In this document: positions 37,135 through 45,698 of the stretch, in pieces | How positions within the stretch are numbered: position 1 is the stretch's first letter | Layout: every line of letters starts with the position of its first letter | Source of the DNA: Candidatus Kuenenia stuttgartensis | Lineage (GTDB): Bacteria > Planctomycetota > Planctomycetia > Pirellulales > UBA1268 | Reading direction: 5' to 3' | Length of the DNA stretch: 64,000 bases | Assembly: GCA_945891385.1 (NCBI GenBank) | Contig: CAMDDJ010000015.1 | Location: 1 to 64,000, forward strand | Translations under genes and position numbers: made by a program | The notes under the pieces: generated by a model | The model's database searches: none | Seen by the model: only the letters and a program-made list of their open reading frames with translations | What the model was told of the DNA's origin: nothing

Positions 37135-38538
37135 ATGACAAGGACGACACGCTGTACGAGTCGATCGATATCCGGGGGCGGCCTCGGGCTCGCATGTCTG
37201 CTCCTCCCATGTCTGTTCTCGGCTCTGGCGGTGGCGGCGGAACCCACCGCGTCGGCCCGCCAGGCGGCAGCGACCGTTCTCGAACTCATGGCCACGGGCG
37301 ACGCCGACCTGGAGGCTGTGGCGCTCGAACGGGTGCGGTATGGCCTACGAGGCACATGGTTCACCGCTGCGGCCGGTGAATGCCTTCCGAGACTGCCGCC
37401 GGCGCGACAAGCCCGGCTCCTCGCGGCCTTGGCTGATCGCGGGGATCCCGCGGCGCTGCCCGCGGCCCGATCACTCGCGTCATCCAGCGACGACGACGTT
37501 CGGCTCGCGGCTGTGGGCTTCTTCGGCAGGATGGGTGAGCCCCAAGACCTTCCGTTTCTCCTCGCCGCCCTCGCTCGTGGCGGCCGCGACGCCGCGGTGG
37601 CACGGCGAGCGCTCATCGAGTTCCCGGCAGCCGATGCCGTGCGAGCCGCGGCCACGACCGCCCCCCCTCCCACCCAGGCCGTTCTGATCGAGGTTCTCGC
37701 CGATCGCCGGGATCGGAAGGCATTGCCCATTTTCGCTGCCGCAGCCGATGGGGATCCCTCCGCCCGTCCGGCGGCGGTCGGGGCCTTGGCCCGGTGTGGA
37801 ACCGCCCGAGAGCTCGACGCCCTCGTCCGGCCCTTTTTTCAGACCGCCGGCGACGATCGGAAGGCCGCTGAGGCGGCCATCGTCGCGGTCTGCACCACAG
37901 GCAGCGACGCGGGCACTGCCGCTGAATCGTTGGTGGCGGGGTTTGCGAAACTCGATCCCGAAAGGCAGGAAGCGATGCTTCCCGTCCTCGCCCGGGTAGG
38001 TGGCCCCGCCGTCATGGCGATTGTCGACGGCCTGGTGGCCGACCCGACCACGCGTCGGCGGGGGCTCGAGGCCCTCGCTCGGTGGCCCGATGCCACCGTC
38101 ACGGATCGCCTGCTGGCCATCCACACCGCCACTGATGACGCCGACGAGAAGCAGCTCATCCTCAACGCCCTGATCCGGATCGCACCGCTCCCCGACAACA
38201 GGCTCGACGACGCCGGCCGGCTCGCACTGCTCGAAACGACGCTCGGCCTGTGCGACCGGGCCGACGATCGGGTCCGGGTGATCGAGCGAGCCAATGCGAT
38301 CCGCACCTACGAAGCGTTTCGCTTCGTCGCCGGCTTTCTCGACGATCCGACCCTGGCCGATGCGGCCTGCCGGAGCGTGGTCGAGCTCGCGCACCACCGG
38401 ACGCTTCGCGACGCCCACAAGGCCGAGTTCATGGCCGCGCTCGACAAGGTGCTTGCCACCTCGAAGAACCCGGAACTGCGTGACCGGGCTACCCGGTATA
38501 AGGCAGGCCAGACCTGGGACCGCAAGCAGAAGGGCTGA
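37135..38538 (+). CDS. Exported HEAT-repeat protein
   Basis: Protein of 467 aa. The signal peptide ends near ALAVAAEP. The mature part is HEAT-like: AALPAARSLASSSDDDVRLA, LIEVLADRRDRKALPIFAAA, LVAGFAKLDPERQEAMLPVL. The C-terminal region ELAHHRTLRDAHKAEFMAAL recalls planctomycete proteins that carry HEAT arrays in the periplasm. It lacks heme-binding CxxCH motifs. It is separated by 63 bp from the first HEAT gene and is followed by the GH13 operon. Confidence 0.75.
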   Translation: MTRTTRCTSRSISGGGLGLACLLLPCLFSALAVAAEPTASARQAAATVLELMATGDADLEAVALERVRYGLRGTWFTAAAGECLPRLPPARQARLLAALADRGDPAALPAARSLASSSDDDVRLAAVGFFGRMGEPQDLPFLLAALARGGRDAAVARRALIEFPAADAVRAAATTAPPPTQAVLIEVLADRRDRKALPIFAAAADGDPSARPAAVGALARCGTARELDALVRPFFQTAGDDRKAAEAAIVAVCTTGSDAGTAAESLVAGFAKLDPERQEAMLPVLARVGGPAVMAIVDGLVADPTTRRRGLEALARWPDATVTDRLLAIHTATDDADEKQLILNALIRIAPLPDNRLDDAGRLALLETTLGLCDRADDRVRVIERANAIRTYEAFRFVAGFLDDPTLADAACRSVVELAHHRTLRDAHKAEFMAALDKVLATSKNPELRDRATRYKAGQTWDRKQKG

Positions 38539-38589
38539 GGGGTGGTACCATGACCGGTGGTGTCAGCGACCTTTGCGGGGGATGAATCG

Positions 38590-40482
38590 ATGCACGGTGG
38601 TTGGACTGAGGTGGGATCTCGGGCTGTCGCGGTGCAACATTCTTGGTTGACGGCCCTGCTCGTGGTAGTCGCGTCGCTACCCTGCCGTGCGGACGAACAG
38701 GCGGAACTCCTCGTCCCCAACTGGGTTGAAGATGCGGTCTTCTACCAGGTGTTTCCTGAGCGGTTTGCCAACGGCGACCCGACGAACGACCCCAGGCGAG
38801 ACACGCTCGAGTCCGACGTGCCCGAATCGTGGCAGATCTCGCCCTGGACGGGCGACTGGTATGCCCGCGCCGAGTGGGAGCGGGAACTTGGCCCTGACTT
38901 TTTCGAGCATGGGGTGTTTCACCGCCGCTACGGCGGCGATCTGCAGGGCGTGATCGACCGGCTCGATTACCTCCAGGATCTGGGCGTCACCGCGCTCTAT
39001 CTCAATCCGGTCTTCGAGGCCCGCTCCCTGCATAAGTACGACGGTAACTCCTTCCACCATGTGGATCGGCACTTCGGGCCGGATCCTGCCGGTGACCTGG
39101 CTCTGATGGCCGAAGAGACGGCCGACCCGGCGACCTGGAAGTGGACTGCCGCCGACAAACTCTTCCTCGAACTGTTGCGGGAGGCCCATGCCCGGGGCCT
39201 GCGGGTCGTGATCGATGGCGTCTTCAACCACACGGGCCGCGACTTCTTCGCGTTTGCCGACGTCCGGCGTCTGGGCCGAACATCGCCCTATGCGAACTGG
39301 TACACGATCCACGCCGAGGACGACCCCGTCACGCCAGAAAACGAGTTTCGCTATCAGTGCTGGTGGGGCATCGACACGCTGCCCGAGTTCGCCGATACGC
39401 CCGACGGCAAGGATCTCGGGTCCGGCCCGAAGGACTACATCATGGCGATCACCCGCCGCTGGATGGATCCCGACGGCGACGGTGATCCGGCGGACGGCAT
39501 CGACGGCTGGCGGCTGGACGTGGCCCGCGAGGTGCCGACCGCCTTCTGGCGAGACTGGCATTCCCTCGTGCAGCGGCTCAATCCCGAGGCGTACACCGTG
39601 GCCGAAGAGTGGGACGAGGCGAGTGGCTTTCTCAATGCGGCCGATTTCGATGCCACGATGAACTACTTCGGGTTCTCCTTTCCCGTCAAGGGTTTTCTCA
39701 TCGATGGCACGCTGCCCGCTTCCAAGGCCGTGGCCGCGTTCGAGGAGCGGCTGGCCGCCCATCCCCGCTCCCGGCGGTATGCGATGCTCAACCTGATCGA
39801 CGGCCACGACACCGATCGGGTCGCCTCGATGATCGTCAACGCGGCCCGCCGTCCCTACGAGCAGCCGAACCGCTATGACTTCGACATCGCGGTCTCCCCG
39901 CGGCATCATGCCGACTACGACCTCCGCCAGCCGAACGCCCGCGAGCGAAGAATCCAGCGGATGGTGGCGGTGATGCAGCAGACGTTCGTCGGCGCACCGA
40001 TGATCTACTACGGCACGGAAACCGGCATGTGGGGGGCCGACGACCCCTGCGATCGGATGCCGATGGTCTGGCCGGGCATGCGGTTCGAATCGCAGCAGGC
40101 CGACCCGCGGGGCCGGGCGCGGGAGCCGCAGCCGGTCGCATTCGACCAGTCCTTGTTCGCCTTCTATCGGGCGCTGATCGAGCTTCGCCGGCGGCACGCC
40201 AGCCTGCGTCGCGGCGAGGTCGAGTTCCTTCCCACCGACGATGCAGCCGAGTTTCTCGCCTACGCCCGCACGCTCGACGACGAGCGTCTCCTCGTGGGCT
40301 TCAATCGCGGCGGCGCCGAGCATGCCTGGCAGGTGCCGACGCCTGCCGGTGCGAAGGTCGAGCAGCTCGTCACGGCCTCGGGCGATGTGGGCAAGGTGCG
40401 GATCGTGCCGCACGGTGACACGGCGACCGTGAGCCTGCCGCCGCTCGAAGCGGTGGTGCTTCGTGTCACGCGGGCCGAGTGA
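38590..40482 (+). CDS. Secreted GH13 alpha-amylase-family enzyme
   Basis: Protein of 630 aa with a signal peptide at residues 1-34. All GH13 regions are present: DGVFNH (209-214), GWRLDVARE with the nucleophile Asp310, TVAEEW with the acid/base Glu340, and IDGHD with Asp407. Neopullulanase/cyclomaltodextrinase-like features include FYQVFPERFANGDPTND. It should cleave alpha-glucans outside the cytoplasm. The start at 38590 has GGGGGA upstream; a GTG at 38557 would add a non-conserved extension. It is the first gene of a maltodextrin-type uptake operon, 16 nt before the transporter gene. Confidence 0.92.
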   Translation: MHGGWTEVGSRAVAVQHSWLTALLVVVASLPCRADEQAELLVPNWVEDAVFYQVFPERFANGDPTNDPRRDTLESDVPESWQISPWTGDWYARAEWERELGPDFFEHGVFHRRYGGDLQGVIDRLDYLQDLGVTALYLNPVFEARSLHKYDGNSFHHVDRHFGPDPAGDLALMAEETADPATWKWTAADKLFLELLREAHARGLRVVIDGVFNHTGRDFFAFADVRRLGRTSPYANWYTIHAEDDPVTPENEFRYQCWWGIDTLPEFADTPDGKDLGSGPKDYIMAITRRWMDPDGDGDPADGIDGWRLDVAREVPTAFWRDWHSLVQRLNPEAYTVAEEWDEASGFLNAADFDATMNYFGFSFPVKGFLIDGTLPASKAVAAFEERLAAHPRSRRYAMLNLIDGHDTDRVASMIVNAARRPYEQPNRYDFDIAVSPRHHADYDLRQPNARERRIQRMVAVMQQTFVGAPMIYYGTETGMWGADDPCDRMPMVWPGMRFESQQADPRGRAREPQPVAFDQSLFAFYRALIELRRRHASLRRGEVEFLPTDDAAEFLAYARTLDDERLLVGFNRGGAEHAWQVPTPAGAKVEQLVTASGDVGKVRIVPHGDTATVSLPPLEAVVLRVTRAE

Positions 40483-40498
40483 CGGCGGGGGACGGCAG

Positions 40499-42784
40499 AT
40501 GGCCGCGTTGCTCGCTCGCGCTTCGGTTCTCACGGCCCTTCTGGTGGTCGGCTTCGGCTGCAGCGGCGGCGACAGCCGCACGACCATCACGATCTGGCAC
40601 CAGTCACGGCCCAACGAGCGGGAGTTTCTTGCGGACGAGATCGCCCGGTTCGAGAACCAGAATCCCGGGGTGCGAGTCCGGCCGCTCTACAAGGAGACCG
40701 AAGAGCTCCGCAGCGGCTTCCAGGCCGCGGCCCTGACCGGTGCCGGCCCGGAGCTCGTCTACGGTCCGTCCGACGTGCTCGACACCTTCCACACGATGGG
40801 TCTGATCCAAGACCTGGGAAGGTGGCTTCCGCCGGACGAGCGGGCGGACTTCGTGGCCGGCTCCCTCACGAGCCTGCCCGCTCGCGACGATCCCGCCCGC
40901 GAGGAACTCGTGCAGATCGGCGACCGGTTCGGGAATCATCTCGCCCTGGTCTACAACCGGCGGCTGCTGCCATCCCCGCCCGAGACGACCGACGAACTCA
41001 TCCGCCTTGCCCTCGAGCAAACGGTCGATCAGGACGGCGACGGCCGAATCGATCGCTACGGCCTGGTCTGGAACTACACGGAGCCATTCTTCGCCATCCC
41101 GTTCATCACCGGCTTCGGGGGCTGGGTCTTCCAAGAAGGTGAGTCTCGATCCTCAGTGCCGGAGTCTCGATCTCCAAAGCCCGCCCTCGACACACCGGCC
41201 ATGCGGGAGGCGCTCGGCTTCATCCGCGATCTCCGGGAGGTGCACGGTGTCTCGCCGGCCAACTGCGACTACGAGTTGGCCGACTCGCTCTTCAAGTCGG
41301 GTCGGGCGGCGATGATCGTCAACGGCGATTGGAGTTGGTCCGACTATCTGGCCGAGCCGGAGCTCGATGCCGCCGTCGCGGTGCTGCCGGTGGTGTCATC
41401 GACGGGCCAGCCGATGCGGCCGATGATCGCTCCGAAGGGATATTCGCTCAACGTCAACGCCGCGGGGCCGGCGGCGGACGCCGCCATGGCGTTCGTCCGA
41501 CACATGACGGCAGCCGACACCCAGCGTCGGCTCGTGGAGCGGCTCCGGATGCTGCCCGTCCGCCGCAGCATCCAAGCCGACCCGCTGTTTCAGTCCGATC
41601 CAACGCTCGCCGCCTCCCAGCGGCAGCTGGAGAACGGCCGGCTGATGCCGGTCGTTACGGAGCTGCGAGCCATCTGGGATGGCATGCGGCCGGGCTATCA
41701 GGCGGTGCTCGGGGGCAGCCTCACGCCCGCCGCCGCGGCCGGGCGGATGCAGGCAGACGCCGAAGGGTTCATCGCCACGATGCACCGGCGGATCGAGCCC
41801 AGTCCGGCTGCGACGTGGCTGCCGGCCGTCGCAGGACTCGGTTTGCTCGGTCTGCTCGTCTGGCAGCTGCCGGCGTGCGCTCGCCTCCTGGCCGATCTGC
41901 GGGCGAACCCGACCGCCTACCTCTTCGCCTTTCCGGCCGTAGCCATGATTTTCGCAGTGATCGTATTTCCCTTCGTCTGGAACATCGTGCTCTCGCTTTC
42001 CGACATGTCGCTGACCAGGTTTCGTGACTGGCGGATCGTCGGCTTTCAGAACTACGCCGAGGTGCTCACCGACCCACGGCTCTGGGGACTCAGCGGGGTA
42101 TTTCTCAAGACGATCCTCTGGACGGTCGTCAACGTGACGCTCCATGTCGCGATCGGTGTGATGCTCGCTGTGACGCTCAACGGGCCTGTGCGGGGCAAGT
42201 CGATCTACCGCCTGCTCCTGATCATTCCCTGGGCCGTGCCCGCGTACATCACAGCCCTCACCTGGCGGGGCATGTTTGACTATGAGTACGGCGCCATCAA
42301 TCTCGTGCTCGGTCGGTGGCTCGGGCTCGCGCCGGTCAATTGGCTGGGCGAGCCGCTGCGGGCCTTCGAGGCCTGCGTGATCACAAACGTCTGGCTCGGA
42401 TTTCCCTTCATGATGGTGATCGCCCTGGGTGGGCTTCAGGGAATTCCCCAGGAACTCTATGAGGCGGCTCGGATCGACCGGGCTGGCCGGTGGCAGCAGT
42501 TCTGGCACATCACGCTTCCGCTGCTCAAGCCCGTCCTGCTCCCGGCCGCCACGCTCGGAGCGATCTGGACCTTCAACAACCTAAACGTCATCTGGCTGGT
42601 CTCAAACGGCGGCGAGCCACAAGACTCCACCCACATTCTGGTCTCCTACGTTTACAAGTCGGTCTTCAATCTCTACCGCTACGGCTACGGCGCAGCCCTC
42701 TCGATGGTGATGTTCCTGATCCTGCTCGGGGCCTCCCTGGCGTTGTTGCGGCGGGGCAAGGCCACGGAAAACGTCTACGGCTGA
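40499..42784 (+). CDS. ABC sugar-binding protein fused to MalF-type permease
   Basis: Protein of 761 aa. A lipobox (VVGFGC, Cys21) begins a family 1 extracellular solute-binding domain (about 25-430, with TITIWHQSRPNEREFLADEI, GRAAMIVNGDWSWSDYLAEP and IAPKGYSLNVNAAGPAADA). A hydrophobic segment and linker follow (WLPAVAGLGLLGLLVWQLPA), then a MalF-like permease (about 475-760) with PTAYLFAFPAVAMIFAVIVF and the EAA loop YEAARIDRAGRWQQFWHITL. Normally these are two genes; here the receptor is covalently tethered to the channel. The start at 40499 has GGGGGA upstream. The second permease and ATPase follow. Confidence 0.9.
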   Translation: MAALLARASVLTALLVVGFGCSGGDSRTTITIWHQSRPNEREFLADEIARFENQNPGVRVRPLYKETEELRSGFQAAALTGAGPELVYGPSDVLDTFHTMGLIQDLGRWLPPDERADFVAGSLTSLPARDDPAREELVQIGDRFGNHLALVYNRRLLPSPPETTDELIRLALEQTVDQDGDGRIDRYGLVWNYTEPFFAIPFITGFGGWVFQEGESRSSVPESRSPKPALDTPAMREALGFIRDLREVHGVSPANCDYELADSLFKSGRAAMIVNGDWSWSDYLAEPELDAAVAVLPVVSSTGQPMRPMIAPKGYSLNVNAAGPAADAAMAFVRHMTAADTQRRLVERLRMLPVRRSIQADPLFQSDPTLAASQRQLENGRLMPVVTELRAIWDGMRPGYQAVLGGSLTPAAAAGRMQADAEGFIATMHRRIEPSPAATWLPAVAGLGLLGLLVWQLPACARLLADLRANPTAYLFAFPAVAMIFAVIVFPFVWNIVLSLSDMSLTRFRDWRIVGFQNYAEVLTDPRLWGLSGVFLKTILWTVVNVTLHVAIGVMLAVTLNGPVRGKSIYRLLLIIPWAVPAYITALTWRGMFDYEYGAINLVLGRWLGLAPVNWLGEPLRAFEACVITNVWLGFPFMMVIALGGLQGIPQELYEAARIDRAGRWQQFWHITLPLLKPVLLPAATLGAIWTFNNLNVIWLVSNGGEPQDSTHILVSYVYKSVFNLYRYGYGAALSMVMFLILLGASLALLRRGKATENVYG
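41142..41172 (+). repeat. 20-bp direct repeat inside the binding-protein domain
   Basis: GAGTCTCGATC occurs at 41142-41152 and again at 41162-41172, with a period of 20 bp. Over the coding frame this makes the hydrophilic segment ESRSSVPESRSPKP. It interrupts the lobe just after GFGGWVFQEG. It may be a short in-frame insertion in a surface loop. Confidence 0.5.
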
Positions 42785-42795
42785 CGGATTGCGCT

Positions 42796-43626
42796 ATGAA
42801 AGAACCCATCCGCATCACGCTCCTGCGGCACGCCGTGCTGCTTGTGTTTGTGGCAGTCGCGATCTACCCGGTGCTCAACGTGGTGTCGATCTCGCTCCGT
42901 CCTGGAGACCGGCTCCGCTCCACCGACCTCGCGGTCATTCCCACCGACTGGACCCTCGCAAGCTACGTGAAGCTCTTCACGGAGCAGCCTTTTCTCCGTT
43001 GGCTGGGCAACTCCCTCGTGGTGTCGGCCGGAGTGACCCTCACCGGCGTGACGCTCGCTTCGACGGCCGGCTACGCCTTCAGCCGGTTTCACTTCGTGGG
43101 CCGCAAGGCCACGATGCTCGCGATTCTCACGACTCAGATGTTTCCCGCCACCATGCTCCTACTGCCGCTGTATGTCTTGATCGCGGCCCTCGGGCTGATC
43201 GACACCTGGCTCGGCCTCATGGTCTTCTACACGGCAACCGCCCTGCCGTTCTGCGTCTGGCAGATGAAGGGCTTCTACGACACGATCTCGCCGTCGCTCG
43301 AGGAGGCCGCCCGGATCGACGGCTGCAGCCGGTTTCAGGCCTTCTGGCATGTGGTCCTGCCGCTCGCCACCCCGGGGCTCGTCATCACGGCGTTATTCAG
43401 CTTCATGACCGCCTGGAGCGAATACATCGTGGCGGCCCAGGTGATGCAGGATGAGCGGATGTTCACGCTGCCCCTGGGCATCAAGGGCTTTCAGGCCACG
43501 CTCTCCTCGCAGTGGGGCCTGTACGCGGCCGCGTCGATCCTCGTGAGCCTGCCGGTGGTGGTCGTGTTCCTCGCGCTCTCCCGCTATCTCGTCAACGGGC
43601 TGACCGTCGGCTCGGTCAAGGAGTGA
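42796..43626 (+). CDS. MalG-type sugar ABC permease
   Basis: Protein of 276 aa with six hydrophobic segments. It has the typical start VAIYPVLNVVSISLRPGD and the cytoplasmic EAA loop LEEAARIDGCSRFQAFWHVV that contacts the ATPase. It forms the heterodimeric channel with the permease half of the upstream fusion. The ATG at 42796 is 11 nt after the fusion's stop; the ATPase gene begins 8 nt after this gene ends. Maltose or maltodextrin is the likely substrate because of the GH13 neighbour. Confidence 0.92.
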   Translation: MKEPIRITLLRHAVLLVFVAVAIYPVLNVVSISLRPGDRLRSTDLAVIPTDWTLASYVKLFTEQPFLRWLGNSLVVSAGVTLTGVTLASTAGYAFSRFHFVGRKATMLAILTTQMFPATMLLLPLYVLIAALGLIDTWLGLMVFYTATALPFCVWQMKGFYDTISPSLEEAARIDGCSRFQAFWHVVLPLATPGLVITALFSFMTAWSEYIVAAQVMQDERMFTLPLGIKGFQATLSSQWGLYAAASILVSLPVVVVFLALSRYLVNGLTVGSVKE

Positions 43627-43634
43627 CACCCGTC

Positions 43635-44708
<1,074 letters not shown>

Positions 44709-44751
44709 TGCCCAGGCCCGCACCGAGCCAGTGCAGCCAGAGTTGACCCGA

Positions 44752-44830
44752 GGCTCGGGGGTCGGCGAACGCTCGCGGAGCAATCGGGGCGTATCCTCGC
44801 CCGCAACGCGACTTTTGCCGCCCCCGAGCC
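44752..44830. repeat. 79-bp palindromic element, copy 1
   Basis: The ends GGCTCGGGGG (44752-44761) and CCCCCGAGCC (44821-44830) are perfect inverted repeats; with a one-base T bulge the stem extends to 14 bp (CGGC at 44763-44766 with GCCG at 44817-44820). The inner part can form further small stems around GCTCGCGGAGC and GGGGCG...CGCCC. A second copy lies 99 bp downstream. Confidence 0.75.
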
Positions 44831-44850
44831 GGTGCGTACCGTTTGACGGA

Positions 44851-44929
44851 GGCTCGGGGGTCGGCGAACGCTCGCGGAGCAATTGGGGCGTGTCCTCGCC
44901 CGCGACGCGACTTTTGCCGCCCCCGAGCC
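44851..44929. repeat. 79-bp palindromic element, copy 2
   Basis: This copy differs from copy 1 at only three positions (C/T, A/G, A/G) and has the same bulged stem. The 20-bp spacer between the copies is unrelated to a CRISPR spacer pattern. The element ends 5 bp before the stop of the uracil-DNA glycosylase gene. Confidence 0.75.
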
Positions 44930-44933
44930 GGTG

Positions 44934-45674
44934 CTATCGAGAACCCGAAGACGCTCGACGCGGCGGGAGCCTGATTCCCTGAGCCTGCAACTGCCGCTCG
45001 ACCTGACCGGCCCAGCCGCGGTTGGCCGCGGGGCTGGCCGGGCTTGGATGGAGGATCGTTCCGATGGGCGGACCAGAGACGCCCAGCGCCTTGGCCGCCC
45101 GGGCGGCGGCAAACGCCCCGACCCCGATCACCCGCCTCGGGCCGCACCATCGCACGAGCCGCCGCAGCGCCTCGTCGCAAACGCGGAACAGCGGCTCCTG
45201 CTCCCGGGCCGGCAGCTTGTCGGGCGTACGGTTTCGGCCCGACTCTTCCATGAACACGAGCGGACAGTAATTGATGACGAGAAACTGCCGGCTGAACCGC
45301 TCGGCCGTGCCAAACCGCGCTCTGGCCCAGCCCCAGAACCGCTGGCCGCTCACCTCGCTGCGACCGCAGGCGAAGCCCTCGATCGGCCGCTTCGGATGGA
45401 GGATCGGTGGCTGATCCACGCGAGCGACGATCCCGAGGAACTCGCGAACCAGGCTTACCTCGCCGAAGGGTACTCCCGTCTGGGCCATGCCCCAGGGCCC
45501 CGGGTTCATGCCCACCAGGATCGCATCCACGTCCTGGCGGGCGTGCTCGCGGAGATAGGCCTCGTGCGGCCGCCGGGCGTAGGCGAGCGGGTTGTAAACA
45601 CACGCGGTGGGCGGCCCGAACTCGAGCCGCTCCACCTCGCGGGCCAGCCAGCGTGAGATCGAAACGGGCGTCAT
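44934..45674 (-). CDS. SMUG1-type uracil-DNA glycosylase
   Basis: Protein of 246 aa. The SMUG1 active-site motif GMNPGPWGMAQTGVPFG is at residues 55-71. GFACGRSEVSGQRFWGWARA and the C-terminal HPSPASPAANRGW (the DNA-intercalation/His region) complete the family pattern. It removes uracil and oxidised pyrimidines from DNA in base excision repair. It is a single gene, convergent with the ABC operon across the two palindromic repeats. Confidence 0.9.
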   Translation of the reverse strand: MTPVSISRWLAREVERLEFGPPTACVYNPLAYARRPHEAYLREHARQDVDAILVGMNPGPWGMAQTGVPFGEVSLVREFLGIVARVDQPPILHPKRPIEGFACGRSEVSGQRFWGWARARFGTAERFSRQFLVINYCPLVFMEESGRNRTPDKLPAREQEPLFRVCDEALRRLVRWCGPRRVIGVGAFAAARAAKALGVSGPPIGTILHPSPASPAANRGWAGQVERQLQAQGIRLPPRRASSGSR

Positions 45675-45698
45675 GCCCGGGATCGTATCACAGCGCCG

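Noticed and set aside
38677..40614. 645-codon minus-strand open frame over the GH13 gene.
   Set aside because: The opposite strand carries all GH13 catalytic motifs; this frame is a GC-driven shadow.
44752..44929. Tandem repeats considered as a CRISPR array or integron attC sites.
   Set aside because: There are only two units, each 79 bp and internally palindromic, with a 20-bp gap and no cas or integrase gene nearby. The stem ends lack the attC R'/R'' core.
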